64,000 nucleotides of DNA from JAQBQH01 sp035607415 (GTDB lineage Bacteria; Myxococcota_A; Polyangia; Palsa-1104). Location of the stretch: NCBI GenBank assembly GCA_035607415.1, contig DATNAQ010000017.1:1-64000 (forward strand), written 5' to 3'. A program made the translations under genes and the position numbers. Below the pieces are notes generated by a model. It made no database searches and had not been told where the DNA came from. It saw only the letters and a list, made by a program, of their open reading frames with translations. Below, in pieces: positions 1 through 8,059 of this stretch. Numbering within the stretch: position 1 is the stretch's first letter; every line of letters begins with the position of its first letter.

Positions 1-654
1 GGCGAAAATGAGCGTGAGCACGTCGAGCGACAGGCGGATCAGCCGCTGGTTGCGCAGGCGCGCGGTCACGAACTCGTAGTCGCCGTCGACGCGCTCGACG
101 GCGCAGCGGCCGAACTTGGGATGATCGATGAAGTCGCCGGGGCGGACGTTGATCTGCTCCGACGGCGGCGCGGGCGGCGCGTCGGCGACGGCGTGGAAGT
201 TGGACGCCGGGCGCACCGCGGCGGGCGGCGCCGGCACGGGGGTCTGCTTGCCGGCGCTGGCGGCGACCACGTCGCTCCAGGTGGTGCGCGCGGGCGCTTC
301 GAACGACGGCGGCGGCTTCCGCGCCGGCAGATCGTCGAAGGTGTCGACGACGAGGTCGCAGGTGACGACGCGCGCGGCGACGAGACGGCCGCCGACGAGC
401 TCGCCGGCGGGCGTGGCCAGCGCGGCCCAGATGTCGACGCTGTCGCCGAGGCGGGCGTTGAGGGCGACGATCTCGACGGTGCTCTCGAGGCGGCGCTCGC
501 CGACGGTGACGCCTTCGAGCCGGCCGGTCGCGCGCGCGGCGCCGGCGTGGATGTCGTGGGCGCGGCAGAGGTCGGCGAGGGCGGCGAGGAGATCGGAACC
601 GGGATCGAGACGGCCGACGAGTCGGCGGGTGCGGGTCGTTTCAGAGACGATCAC
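1..654 (-). CDS. PPC/DUF296 domain protein (3' end outside window)
   Basis: The minus strand is open from a GTG at 654 to the window edge (218 codons, stop not seen). The first ~110 residues match the PPC (DUF296) fold: an ETTRTRRLVGRL start, then LCRAHDI followed by G-A-R-A-T-G-RLE, the pattern of these trimeric, putatively DNA-binding proteins. A Pro/Ala-rich linker follows, then a second module beginning near DHPKFGRC that resembles short C-terminal modules seen on myxobacterial DUF296 proteins. GTG is the only in-frame start near the N-terminus; no ATG lies upstream before the divergent gene at 698. Ligand and target are unknown. The family is recognised from sequence pattern only. Confidence 0.75.
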   Translation of the reverse strand, partial: MIVSETTRTRRLVGRLDPGSDLLAALADLCRAHDIHAGAARATGRLEGVTVGERRLESTVEIVALNARLGDSVDIWAALATPAGELVGGRLVAARVVTCDLVVDTFDDLPARKPPPSFEAPARTTWSDVVAASAGKQTPVPAPPAAVRPASNFHAVADAPPAPPSEQINVRPGDFIDHPKFGRCAVERVDGDYEFVTARLRNQRLIRLSLDVLTLIFA

Positions 655-685
655 GGTAGGCTGTATAACGTCTCGGGGGCGGCGA

Positions 686-691
686 TACAAT
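686..691 (+). promoter_or_regulatory. Putative -10 hexamer placed for a leaderless start
   Basis: TACAAT ends 6 bases before the ATG at 698. A start site about 7 bases past the hexamer would fall on the start codon. No good -35 is visible. It belongs to a set of similarly placed hexamers in this window. Confidence 0.5.
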
Positions 692-697
692 GAGGTC

Positions 698-1549
698 ATG
701 CGCGTGCGTTGCGATGGGCCGGCGTGCCGCCTGCGGGCAGGCGACTGCGGGCTCGGCGCGCGTGACGGGGAGGCGACGGGGTGCCTGGGGCGGTGCGACG
801 TGCCCGTGGCGGCCGAGGAGGCGGGAAGGGCGCTGACGATCGTCGCGCGCTGGCGGCTGGAGCCGTACCAGGCGCCGGCCTTGCCGGCCCAGCCGGGGGC
901 GCCGGTGATCTTGCGCGACGCGGGGTTTCGCGATCAGGCGGACTTCGCCGCGGCGCGGCGGCGCGGGGCGTACGGGGCGCTGGCGAAGCTCGAGGTGGCG
1001 CGGGCGGCCGAGCTGGCTGCATCGGTGGGCGAGCGCGCGCCGGCGTGCGCGGGTGATTTTGCGGCGCGCGTATTGTGCGAGCGCGATCCGCACCTCGTGC
1101 TCGAGGGCTTGGCGATCGTCGCGCGCGGGCGCGGCACGCCGCTGCGCGTGCCGGCGCTGCTCGCCGACGCGGCGGCGGCCGCGCGCGAGCACCTCGGCGC
1201 GTTCGACGTTCACCCCGGCGCGTTCGACGTGGACCCGGGCGCGTTCGACGTGCACCCGGGCGCCTTCGACGCCGGCGACGGCGCCGAGCTCGTGCAGGCC
1301 GCGCGCGTGGCGCGAGCCGCGGGCCTCGGCGGCGCGCACGACACGATCCTGTGCGCCGTCTCGGGCGACGTGCTGCGCCCCGGCCTCTACGAGCTCCTCG
1401 CCGGCGCCACCATCGCCGAGGCGATCGCCGCGGCCGGCGGCGTCGTCGCCGGCCTGCTCGTGGCGCCGCCATCGCCTGCGCACGATCTCGCCGCCCCGGC
1501 TCCGCGCGCGCTGGTCGTCACACACGCCGGTCGCGCCCAGCTCTGCTAG
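698..1549 (+). CDS. Compact NuoE/NuoF-like redox protein with SLBB domain
   Basis: 283 residues. The N-terminus has Cys5, Cys10, Cys29 and Cys33 in a C-x4-C ... CLGRC arrangement, like the [2Fe-2S] thioredoxin-like NuoE/HoxE subunits. Residues ~60-165 follow the order of NuoF (ILRDAGF, GAYGALAKL, PHLVLEGLAIVARG), but the NuoF glycine-rich FMN/NADH loop is replaced by unrelated sequence. Near residues 225-265 there is an SLBB-like stretch (SGDVLRPGLYELL). The C-terminal 4Fe-4S Cys cluster of NuoF is absent. Four 7-residue repeats lie at about residues 167-194. It sits 13 bases before the formate-dehydrogenase-type gene, so it is probably its electron-transfer partner. NAD(H) binding is doubtful. 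Assignment is by pattern, not search. Confidence 0.6.
   Translation: MRVRCDGPACRLRAGDCGLGARDGEATGCLGRCDVPVAAEEAGRALTIVARWRLEPYQAPALPAQPGAPVILRDAGFRDQADFAAARRRGAYGALAKLEVARAAELAASVGERAPACAGDFAARVLCERDPHLVLEGLAIVARGRGTPLRVPALLADAAAAAREHLGAFDVHPGAFDVDPGAFDVHPGAFDAGDGAELVQAARVARAAGLGGAHDTILCAVSGDVLRPGLYELLAGATIAEAIAAAGGVVAGLLVAPPSPAHDLAAPAPRALVVTHAGRAQLC
1196..1279 (+). repeat. Four tandem 21-base units inside the NuoE/F-like gene
   Basis: Units at 1196-1216, 1217-1237, 1238-1258 and 1259-1279 each encode GAFD followed by VHP, VDP, VHP and a diverged AGD. They are in frame and nearly identical at the DNA level, which points to recent slippage or unequal crossover. Confidence 0.85.
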
Positions 1550-1562
1550 ACTTCGCGCGCGC

Positions 1563-3887
1563 ATGTCACTCCTTCGTCGTTTTTGGCGCTGGTTGCAGCT
1601 CGTGGTGCCCTTCGGTCTGCTCGTCGCCACCAAGCCGCGCCACTACCGCGAGATGTTGCGCGTCCTGTGGCGCAACCGCGGCCGCTGGCGCTACGCCATG
1701 CGCATCCTCCAACACGGCGTGTGCGACGGCTGCTCGCTCGGCCCGCGCGGCCTGCGCGACGACGTCATCTCCGGCGTGCACCTGTGCCTGACGCGCCTCG
1801 GGCTCCTCGAGCTCAACACGATGCGCCCCATCCCCGACGCCGCGCTCGGCGACATCCGCAAGCTGCGCGCGATGTCGAACGAGGAGCTGCATCGGCTCGG
1901 CCGCGTGCCCTATCCGCTCCTGCGCCGTCCCGGCGATCCCGGCTTTCGCCGCATCACGTGGGAGGAGGCGGCGCGCCTCACGGCCGAATCGATCGCGCGC
2001 ACCGATGGGGACAAGCAGGCCTGGTTCGTCAGCTCGCGCGGGCTGACCAACGAGGCGTACTACGCGATCCAGAAGCTCGGGCGCATCGCCGGCAGCGCCA
2101 ACGTCGACAGCTGCGCGCGGCTGTGCCACGCGGCGTCGGCGACGGGCCTCAAGATGACCATCGGCTGGGGCGCGCCGACCTGCTCGCTCTCCGACATCAT
2201 CGGCACGGATCTGCTCGTGCTCATCGGCACCGACCTGGCGAACAACCAGCCGGTGACGACGAAGTACATGCACTTCGCCAAGGAGCAGGGCACGCGCATC
2301 GTCGTCGTCAATCCGTTCCGCGAGCCGGCGCTCGATCGCTACTGGGTGCCGTCGGTGACGAAGTCGGCGTTGTGGGGCACGCCGCTCATGGACGACTTCT
2401 TCCAGGTGCGCCCGGGCGGCGACATCGCCTTCATGACCGGCGTCTTGAAGGCGCTCGACGCGCGCAATTTGTTCGACGAGAAGTACATCGCCGAGCGCAC
2501 CGTCGGCTTCAAAGAGCTGCGCGAAGACGTGCGCGCGCGCGAGTGGGACGAGATCGTCGACGCGGCGGGGCTGCCGCGCGAGGAGATCGAGCGCTTCGCG
2601 GTGATGTACGGCGGCGCCGGGCGCGCCGTGCTGCTCTATTCGATGGGCCTGACGCAGTATGCGTTCGGCGTCGACAACGTGAAGATGGTGGTGAACCTCG
2701 CCCTGTCGCGCGGCAACCTCGGGCGCGAGAAGACCGGCATCATCCCCATCCGCGGCCATTCGGGCGTGCAGGGCACCGCCGAGTGCGGCGTCGACAGCGA
2801 CAAGCTGCCGGGCAGCGTCGAGATCACCGACGAGAGCTGCGCCAGGTTCGAGGCGGCGTGGGGGCATCCCATTCCGCACAAGAAGGGGCTCAAGGCGGCG
2901 CACGCGCTCGACGCCGCCGCGCGCGGCGAGATCGATTTCATGTACCTCGTCGGCGGCAACTTCCTCGACACCATGCCCGATCCCGACAACGCGCGCCGCG
3001 GCCTCGGCCGCCCGCGCGTGCGCGTCCACCAGGACATCGTGCTCAACACCTCGACGCTCGTCGACGCCGAGGAGATGGTGCTCGTCTTGCCGGCGCAGAC
3101 GCGCTACGAGTCGGGCGGCACCTCGACGTCGACGGAGCGGCGCGTGCGCTTCTCGCCGATGATCGAGGATCCCGACGGCGTCAACGTCGCCGAGGCGCGC
3201 GCCGAGTGGCTGATCCCGGCGCTGATCGGCCGCGCGCTCAAGCCGGCGCACAAGCAGCTCTTCGCCTGGCAGTCGACGGCCGACGTGCGCGCCGAGATGG
3301 GGCGCACCATGCCGCTGTACGCCGGCATCGAGGGCCTTGCGCAGGAAGGGCAGTGGGTGCAGTGGGGCGGGGCGCGCCTCGGACAGAATGGCTTTCCCAA
3401 CATGCCCGACGGCCGCGCGCGCTTCTCGACGATGCCGATCCCGTCGCCGGCCCTGCCCGCGGGCAAGCTCATGCTCACCACGCGGCGCGGCAAGCAGTTC
3501 AACTCGATCACCTACGGGCAGAAGGATCCGATCACGGCGTCGGCGCGACGCGACGTCGTCCTGTTCCACGCCGAGGATCTGAAGGAGCGCGGGCTCGCCG
3601 AGGGCGATCGCATCCTTCTGCGCTCGGACCACGGCACCATGGAAGGGACCGCGCGCGCGGGCGCCTGCCGCCGTCGCCACGCGCAGGCGTTCTGGCCCGA
3701 AGCCAACGTGCTTTTGGCGCGCGTCTACGACCCGGTCTCGGGCGAGCCCGACTACAACGCCGTCGTCTCCGTCGAGCGCGCGACTAGTGCGTCTCGATCT
3801 TCAGCTGCTGCGTCTGCACCGCCCGCTGCACCCCGGGACGCTGCAAGAGAGCCTTCGCCGACGCGCGCATCTTCGGGCCGACATTGA
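1563..3887 (+). CDS. Formate-dehydrogenase-type molybdopterin oxidoreductase
   Basis: 774 residues of the FdhF/YdeP-like bis-MGD oxidoreductase superfamily. It catalyses a two-electron oxidation or reduction at Mo or W, with formate the likely but unproven substrate. The N-terminus has CDGC (Cys54, Cys57) and Cys75, with no clear fourth Cys of a 4Fe-4S site. The motif CARLCH places Cys188 where FdhF carries selenocysteine, so Cys is the likely metal ligand. Residues ~130-600 hold the MGD-binding core and ~640-735 the aspartate-decarboxylase-like C-terminal domain. The start at ATG 1563 lies just after the NuoE/F-like gene. The family-like sequence ends at VVSVER (about 3780). The last ~35 residues are low-complexity antisense of the GST gene, so the C-terminus may be wrong by a frameshift. 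FdhD is encoded nearby. Confidence 0.85.
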   Translation: MSLLRRFWRWLQLVVPFGLLVATKPRHYREMLRVLWRNRGRWRYAMRILQHGVCDGCSLGPRGLRDDVISGVHLCLTRLGLLELNTMRPIPDAALGDIRKLRAMSNEELHRLGRVPYPLLRRPGDPGFRRITWEEAARLTAESIARTDGDKQAWFVSSRGLTNEAYYAIQKLGRIAGSANVDSCARLCHAASATGLKMTIGWGAPTCSLSDIIGTDLLVLIGTDLANNQPVTTKYMHFAKEQGTRIVVVNPFREPALDRYWVPSVTKSALWGTPLMDDFFQVRPGGDIAFMTGVLKALDARNLFDEKYIAERTVGFKELREDVRAREWDEIVDAAGLPREEIERFAVMYGGAGRAVLLYSMGLTQYAFGVDNVKMVVNLALSRGNLGREKTGIIPIRGHSGVQGTAECGVDSDKLPGSVEITDESCARFEAAWGHPIPHKKGLKAAHALDAAARGEIDFMYLVGGNFLDTMPDPDNARRGLGRPRVRVHQDIVLNTSTLVDAEEMVLVLPAQTRYESGGTSTSTERRVRFSPMIEDPDGVNVAEARAEWLIPALIGRALKPAHKQLFAWQSTADVRAEMGRTMPLYAGIEGLAQEGQWVQWGGARLGQNGFPNMPDGRARFSTMPIPSPALPAGKLMLTTRRGKQFNSITYGQKDPITASARRDVVLFHAEDLKERGLAEGDRILLRSDHGTMEGTARAGACRRRHAQAFWPEANVLLARVYDPVSGEPDYNAVVSVERATSASRSSAAASAPPAAPRDAAREPSPTRASSGRH

Positions 3888-4374
3888 GCCCGAACTTGCC
3901 GGCCCACAGCGTGAACACCAGCGTGTAGCTGTCGGCGATCGAGAAGGTCTCGCCGAGCACGTACGGCCCCTTGAGCCAGGCGTCGAGCTGGTCGAGGTGC
4001 CCCTGCACGAGCTTGAGCTGGTCGGCGTTGTCCTTGTCGCGGAACAGCGGCGAGAAGTCGCGATGCACCGTCGAGGCGCACCAGGCAAGCCACTCCTGCG
4101 CCTTGGCCCGCGCGAAGTCGCCCGGCGCGGCGAGCAGCTTCGCCTGCGGATGCGTGTCGGCGACGTAGCTCATGATCGCCGGGTTCTCCGTGATCACGCC
4201 CGCGTCGACGACGAGCGCCGGCACCTTGGCCTTCGGGTTGATGGCGAGGTACTCCGGCTTCTTCTGCTCGCCGGCGCGCAGGTCGACGCGCACGGCTTCG
4301 AACTTCGCACCCGCCTCTTCGAGCGTGATGTGCGAGGCGAGCGAGCAGCTTCCGTTCGAGTAGAAAAGCTTCAT
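3784..4374 (-). CDS. Glutathione S-transferase
   Basis: 196 residues with the two-domain GST layout. The thioredoxin-like N-terminus begins MKLFYSNGSCSLASH, as in beta-class enzymes with Cys10 near the glutathione site, then KVPALV (cis-Pro loop) and the ENPAIMSY segment. The all-helical C-terminal half contains FSIADSYT, the N-capping motif of the class. It would conjugate or reduce via glutathione in the cytoplasm; the substrate is unknown. It follows fdhD on the same strand after 38 bases and converges on the oxidoreductase gene, which overlaps its 3' end. Confidence 0.9.
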   Translation of the reverse strand: MKLFYSNGSCSLASHITLEEAGAKFEAVRVDLRAGEQKKPEYLAINPKAKVPALVVDAGVITENPAIMSYVADTHPQAKLLAAPGDFARAKAQEWLAWCASTVHRDFSPLFRDKDNADQLKLVQGHLDQLDAWLKGPYVLGETFSIADSYTLVFTLWAGKFGLNVGPKMRASAKALLQRPGVQRAVQTQQLKIETH

Positions 4375-4412
4375 CCGCTCGATGTAAGGCGCGGCGCGGA
4401 TGCGCGCAAGAG

Positions 4413-5195
4413 CTATACGACGCGGTCGCCGTGGGTGTAGACGTTCATGCCGCCGTCGCGGACGAAGCCGACGAGCGTGACGGCGAACTCCTCGGCCAGC
4501 TCGATCGCCAGCGTCGACGGGGCGCCGACGGCGGCGATGAGCGGCAGGCCGGCGGCGACAGCCTTCTGCACGATCTCGTAGCTGACGCGGCCCGAGACGA
4601 CGAGCAGCCGGTCGGCGAGCGGCAGGCGATCGTGCGCGAGCGCCCAGCCGATGAGCTTGTCGAGGGCGTTGTGGCGGCCGACGTCCTCGCGCGCCAGCTC
4701 GAGCGTGCCGTCGGCGGCGAACAGCCCCGAGGCGTGCACGCCGCCGGTGCGCGCGAACAGCGGCTGCGCCGGGCGCAGGCGATCGGGCAGGGACGCGAGC
4801 GTGGCCGCCGCCACCGTCAGCGTCGACGAGACCAGGGGGGCGCGCACGCGCAGGGCGCTGATCGCGTTCTTGCCGCAGACGCCGCACGACGACGACGCAT
4901 AGAACAGCCGCTCGCCGGCGGGGACGCGTGCGCCGGGGCGCAGCGTCACGTCGACGACGTTGCCCACTTCGTCGCCGGTGAGCGCCGCGGGGCGGGCGAT
5001 CGACACGATGTCGGCGGCGCCGTCGACGAGCGACTCGGCGTAGAGGAAGCCGCGCGCCAGCTCTTCGTCGTGCCCCGGCGTGCGCATGACGACGGTGAGC
5101 GCTTTGCCGCCGACGCGGATCTCGAGCGGCGCCTCGATCGCGACCTCGTCGTCTGTGTCTTCGCGCGCGCCGCCGCGGATCCGTTCGATCTTCAC
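4413..5195 (-). CDS. fdhD: FdhD, sulfurtransferase for formate dehydrogenase maturation
   Basis: 260 residues, GTG start. FdhD passes sulfur from IscS to the Mo-bisMGD cofactor to activate formate dehydrogenases. The catalytic loop SSSCGVCGK gives Cys104 and Cys107 as the CxxC pair. The conserved blocks TGGVHASGLF and EDVGRHNALDKLIG follow, and the C-terminus carries GRVSYEIVQKA. It starts 10 bases after the stop of the gene at 5206-5934, so it is in that operon. Its presence supports the oxidoreductase at 1563-3887 being a cofactor-sulfurated enzyme. Confidence 0.95.
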   Translation of the reverse strand: MKIERIRGGAREDTDDEVAIEAPLEIRVGGKALTVVMRTPGHDEELARGFLYAESLVDGAADIVSIARPAALTGDEVGNVVDVTLRPGARVPAGERLFYASSSCGVCGKNAISALRVRAPLVSSTLTVAAATLASLPDRLRPAQPLFARTGGVHASGLFAADGTLELAREDVGRHNALDKLIGWALAHDRLPLADRLLVVSGRVSYEIVQKAVAAGLPLIAAVGAPSTLAIELAEEFAVTLVGFVRDGGMNVYTHGDRVV

Positions 5196-5205
5196 GGGCG
5201 TGCCT

Positions 5206-5934
5206 TCACGTCTGCACCGCGATCTCGTCGTCGATGAGTGGCTGCAGCGCGCGCGTGTGCGCCGCGGGCAGCGACGCCAGCAGCCGATGCGTCGGCTCGT
5301 CGATCGTGACCAGCGTGTGGCTCGACTCGTGCGGCACCGTCACCAGCCACAGCGGCGTCGGATCCTGCGCGCGCGCGTCGAGCGCCAGCGGCGGCGCGTC
5401 GTCGCACAGCGCCACCGCGGGCATGAGGCCCACCTCGAACAGATACTGCTCGGCCTCTTGCAGCGCCGCGAGGGCCCCCGCGGTCGTCGCGATCGGCACC
5501 ACGCCCGGCGCGCGATGCACGCGGCCGTCGGCGGGCGGCCACTTCATGCGCCGCGCCTCGACGAGCGCGCGCTCGATGGGCGACACCGCGTCGCCGAGAA
5601 AGTCGGCATAGGCGAGCGCCAGCGGCCGCGCCGTGGCGATGGCGTCGTGGAACGCGCGCGAGCGGAAGAAGTCGTCGAGCGAGGAGAGCTTCTTGGTGCG
5701 CGCCAGGAACAGCGTCGTCGACACCTTGAGCTCGTCGAACAGCGTGCGCAGCGTACGCTGGCGCAAGAGGCGATCCATCTTGAGCGCGCGCGGATCGATC
5801 GCCGCCAGCTGCGCCCGCAGCGTCGACGGCAGCTCCGGCAGGGCCGTCTCCGGCTCGCGCCGCACGCGCGCCGCGAACTCGGGATCGAACAGCATGCGAA
5901 CGATCGCCTGCTGTGCGCGCAGATGGGCTTTCAC
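5206..5934 (-). CDS. Uncharacterised partner encoded with a DUF692/MNIO enzyme
   Basis: 242 residues. The GTG start overlaps the MNIO stop by 4 bases (GTGA), so the two are translationally coupled. The N-terminal ~110 residues are charged and helical (LFDPEFAARV, LRAQLAAIDPRALKMDRLL, LFDELKVSTTLFLA). The C-terminal ~90 residues look like a mixed fold and include one Cys. The pairing resembles HvfB/HvfC-type arrangements, where a MNIO works with a dedicated partner that presents the substrate peptide. Here that role is inference. No signal peptide or membrane segment is visible. I do not recognise the family with certainty. Confidence 0.75.
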   Translation of the reverse strand: MKAHLRAQQAIVRMLFDPEFAARVRREPETALPELPSTLRAQLAAIDPRALKMDRLLRQRTLRTLFDELKVSTTLFLARTKKLSSLDDFFRSRAFHDAIATARPLALAYADFLGDAVSPIERALVEARRMKWPPADGRVHRAPGVVPIATTAGALAALQEAEQYLFEVGLMPAVALCDDAPPLALDARAQDPTPLWLVTVPHESSHTLVTIDEPTHRLLASLPAAHTRALQPLIDDEIAVQT

Positions 5935-6779
5935 GACGGGAACATCCGGTTCAAGCGGCGGAAGTTCTCCAGCACCTCGTCGGGCGCGTTCTTCTCGCAC
6001 TCGTAGACGATCGCGCGCAGCGACGTCGCGCGCGGCAGCACCGCCTCCACGATCTGCCAGGTGTCCGGCAGCGGCTCCGGATTGTGCGCGTCGTCGACGA
6101 GCGCCAGCCCTTCGATGTCGACGGGCGCGCCGCCGGCGACGTGAATCTCGACGACGCGATCGAGCGGGAAGCCGTCGAGCGCCGCAATCGGCGGCAGGCC
6201 GCGCAGCCGCTGGAACATCGCCAGGTGCGCGCAGTCGAGCAGGAGCCCGCAGCCGCTCGCTTCGCTGACGCGCGCGAAGTAGTCGAGGATGTGCAGGTCG
6301 CCCACGTAGAACGCGCCCGGCGGATTCTCCGGCAGCACGCGCAGACCGAGCGCGCCCTCGATCTTCAGGATCGACTCGGCGCAGGCGTCGGCCGAGTCGC
6401 GCGTGAGGATCGGCGGCAGGAGCATCTGGTGTCCGCGATCGCGCGCGCCGAAGTGCCACAGCCCGGCGTCCCCGCACAGCCAGGCAGCGCCGATCGCGCG
6501 CGCCGCCTCGGCGGTGTCGCGCAGCCAATCGTCGTCGGCGTCGCCGGGATCCTCGAGGTTGAGATCGAGGAAGTGATAGGTGGTCGCGCGGCCGGCCGCG
6601 GCCCAGCGGCGGACGTGATCGTCGAGGCCGCGCGCCAGATCGGCGCCGTACTCGACGAAGTGCACCAGGCCCGGGTGATCTTGGACGAATGCCAGCGCGT
6701 CGATGCCGGCGGCGGCGGAGCCCGGCTCGGCCGAGATGCCGACGCCGAGGCGGGGTAGCTGCGCGAGCGCTGTCGTCAC
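5931..6779 (-). CDS. DUF692 / MNIO-family multinuclear iron oxygenase
   Basis: 282 residues from GTG 6779, a TIM-barrel of the UPF0276/DUF692 family (MbnB, TglH, HvfB relatives). Known members use two or three iron atoms to modify Cys or other residues of ribosomal peptides. The start LGVGISAEPG and the potential metal ligands in HFVEYG, TYHFLDLN, LPENPPG, LLLDCAHLAM, EIHVAGG, DDAHNPEP and YECEKN follow the family order. The ORF stays open upstream to 6887, but that part is antisense to rlmM. The downstream partner gene overlaps it. No short Cys-containing precursor peptide is visible beside it. Confidence 0.85.
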   Translation of the reverse strand: MTTALAQLPRLGVGISAEPGSAAAGIDALAFVQDHPGLVHFVEYGADLARGLDDHVRRWAAAGRATTYHFLDLNLEDPGDADDDWLRDTAEAARAIGAAWLCGDAGLWHFGARDRGHQMLLPPILTRDSADACAESILKIEGALGLRVLPENPPGAFYVGDLHILDYFARVSEASGCGLLLDCAHLAMFQRLRGLPPIAALDGFPLDRVVEIHVAGGAPVDIEGLALVDDAHNPEPLPDTWQIVEAVLPRATSLRAIVYECEKNAPDEVLENFRRLNRMFPS

Positions 6780-6808
6780 GTGACAATAGTGGTACGCTCG
6801 CGCGCTCC

Positions 6809-8059
6809 ATGGCAAGGCGAGAGCGCGGCGGCGGACGTCGCGGAGCGGCACGACACGCGAGCGGAAAACCGCACGGCGGCGGCACACACGGCGGCGGCAA
6901 GCACGGCGGCGGCAAGCACGGCAAACCGGCGCACGGCCGTCAGGCGCTCGGCAAGCGGCCGATGGCGTCGCAGCCAGCAGCGGCGCGCAAGTCGCCGCCG
7001 CCGGCGCCGGCGCGCGCGCACACCAAGCTGCCCGACGTCGTCGTCGCCGCGACGGGGCTGCCGCGCGCCGGCGAGTGGCTATTCACCACGCGCCCGGGCG
7101 CCGACACGGATCTGATCGAGGAGCTGTATTACGCCGATCCGAAGTCGGCGCCGCACCCGGTCGCTCCCTCGCTCGTCGCCGCGCGCCTGCGCCCGGGCCA
7201 GCCGGCCTTCGCGCGCCAGGCCTTCCCGGTCCACGCCGTCGTCGAGACGGCGCAGCTCGGCGACGCCGTCACCGCCGCGCTCATGCACTCGGGCGCGCCG
7301 CAGCCGTGGGCGCTCGACATCTGGGTCCCCGACAGCGACGAAGGCAACCTCCTGGCCGCGCGCGCCGCTGCGCTCGTGCCGACGCTGCGCACCACCAGCG
7401 CCTGGAACGACAAGCGCGTCGCCGACGCCCGCGCCGCGCTCTCCGAAAACGGGCTCTACGCGCAGGCGTGCCTCTTGCCGCCCGGCGATCGCGTCGCCGT
7501 CGGCGTCGTCCCTGCGCGCGACGCGCCGTCGCTGGCGCCGGGCGGCCGCCTGCGCGTGCACGTGGCCGAAGCGGCGCCCTCGCGCGCGGCCATGAAGCTG
7601 GCCGAGGCCTTCTTGTGGCTCGACCGCGCGCCCGATCCGGGAGACCTCTGCGTCGACCTCGGCGCCGCGCCCGGCGGCTGGACCTACGTGCTGCTCGAGC
7701 GGCGCGCGCGCGTCATCGCCGTCGACCCCGCGTTCCTCGCGCGCTCGCTGCAGGGCAAGCGCGGCGTCGAGCATCTGCGCCGCGACGCCTTCAAGTACGA
7801 GCCGCCCGAGCCGGTCGACTGGCTCTTCTCCGACATGGCGTGGCGTCCGCTCGAGTCGGCCGCGCTGCTCGCCAAGTGGGCGCGCCGCGGCTGGGCGCGC
7901 ATGCTCATCGCCAACATCAAGCTGCCGATGCGCAAGAAGGCGGAGATGCTGGTGCGCGTGCGCGAGATCCTCGAGGACGGCGGCTGGCGCAACCTACGCG
8001 TGCGCCAGCTCTACCACGATCGCGAGGAGGTCACTGTGGCTGGCGTCCGGCTGGCCTGA
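6809..8059 (+). CDS. rlmM: 23S rRNA 2'-O-ribose methyltransferase RlmM-like
   Basis: 416 residues. RlmM methylates the 2'-OH of C2498 in 23S rRNA using SAM. The Rossmann SAM site VDLGAAPGGW is near residues 281-291. The K-D-K-E tetrad of FtsJ-type enzymes is visible: Lys in AMKLAEAF, Asp in SDMAWRP, Lys in NIKLPM and Glu in YHDREEV. A THUMP-like substrate domain precedes it. The first ~70 residues are an unusual basic, Gly/His-rich tail with three 15-base repeats. ATG 6809 was chosen because it begins this tail; an internal start near GLPRAGEW is possible but has no ATG. The 3' end overlaps the convergent lipoprotein gene by 29 bases. Confidence 0.88.
   Translation: MARRERGGGRRGAARHASGKPHGGGTHGGGKHGGGKHGKPAHGRQALGKRPMASQPAAARKSPPPAPARAHTKLPDVVVAATGLPRAGEWLFTTRPGADTDLIEELYYADPKSAPHPVAPSLVAARLRPGQPAFARQAFPVHAVVETAQLGDAVTAALMHSGAPQPWALDIWVPDSDEGNLLAARAAALVPTLRTTSAWNDKRVADARAALSENGLYAQACLLPPGDRVAVGVVPARDAPSLAPGGRLRVHVAEAAPSRAAMKLAEAFLWLDRAPDPGDLCVDLGAAPGGWTYVLLERRARVIAVDPAFLARSLQGKRGVEHLRRDAFKYEPPEPVDWLFSDMAWRPLESAALLAKWARRGWARMLIANIKLPMRKKAEMLVRVREILEDGGWRNLRVRQLYHDREEVTVAGVRLA
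6872..6916 (+). repeat. Three 15-base repeats encoding HGGGK/T
   Basis: Units at 6872-6886, 6887-6901 and 6902-6916 encode HGGGT, HGGGK and HGGGK in the N-terminal tail of RlmM. The last two are identical. Confidence 0.8.

Noticed and set aside
1053..1562. Upstream extension of the FDH frame
   Set aside because: It overlaps the NuoE/F-like gene in another frame and is Arg/Ser-rich. Family similarity begins after 1563.
6872..6916. His/Gly repeat as a RiPP precursor for the MNIO enzyme
   Set aside because: No Cys is present and it is in frame with an intact RlmM. There is no separate start or leader.
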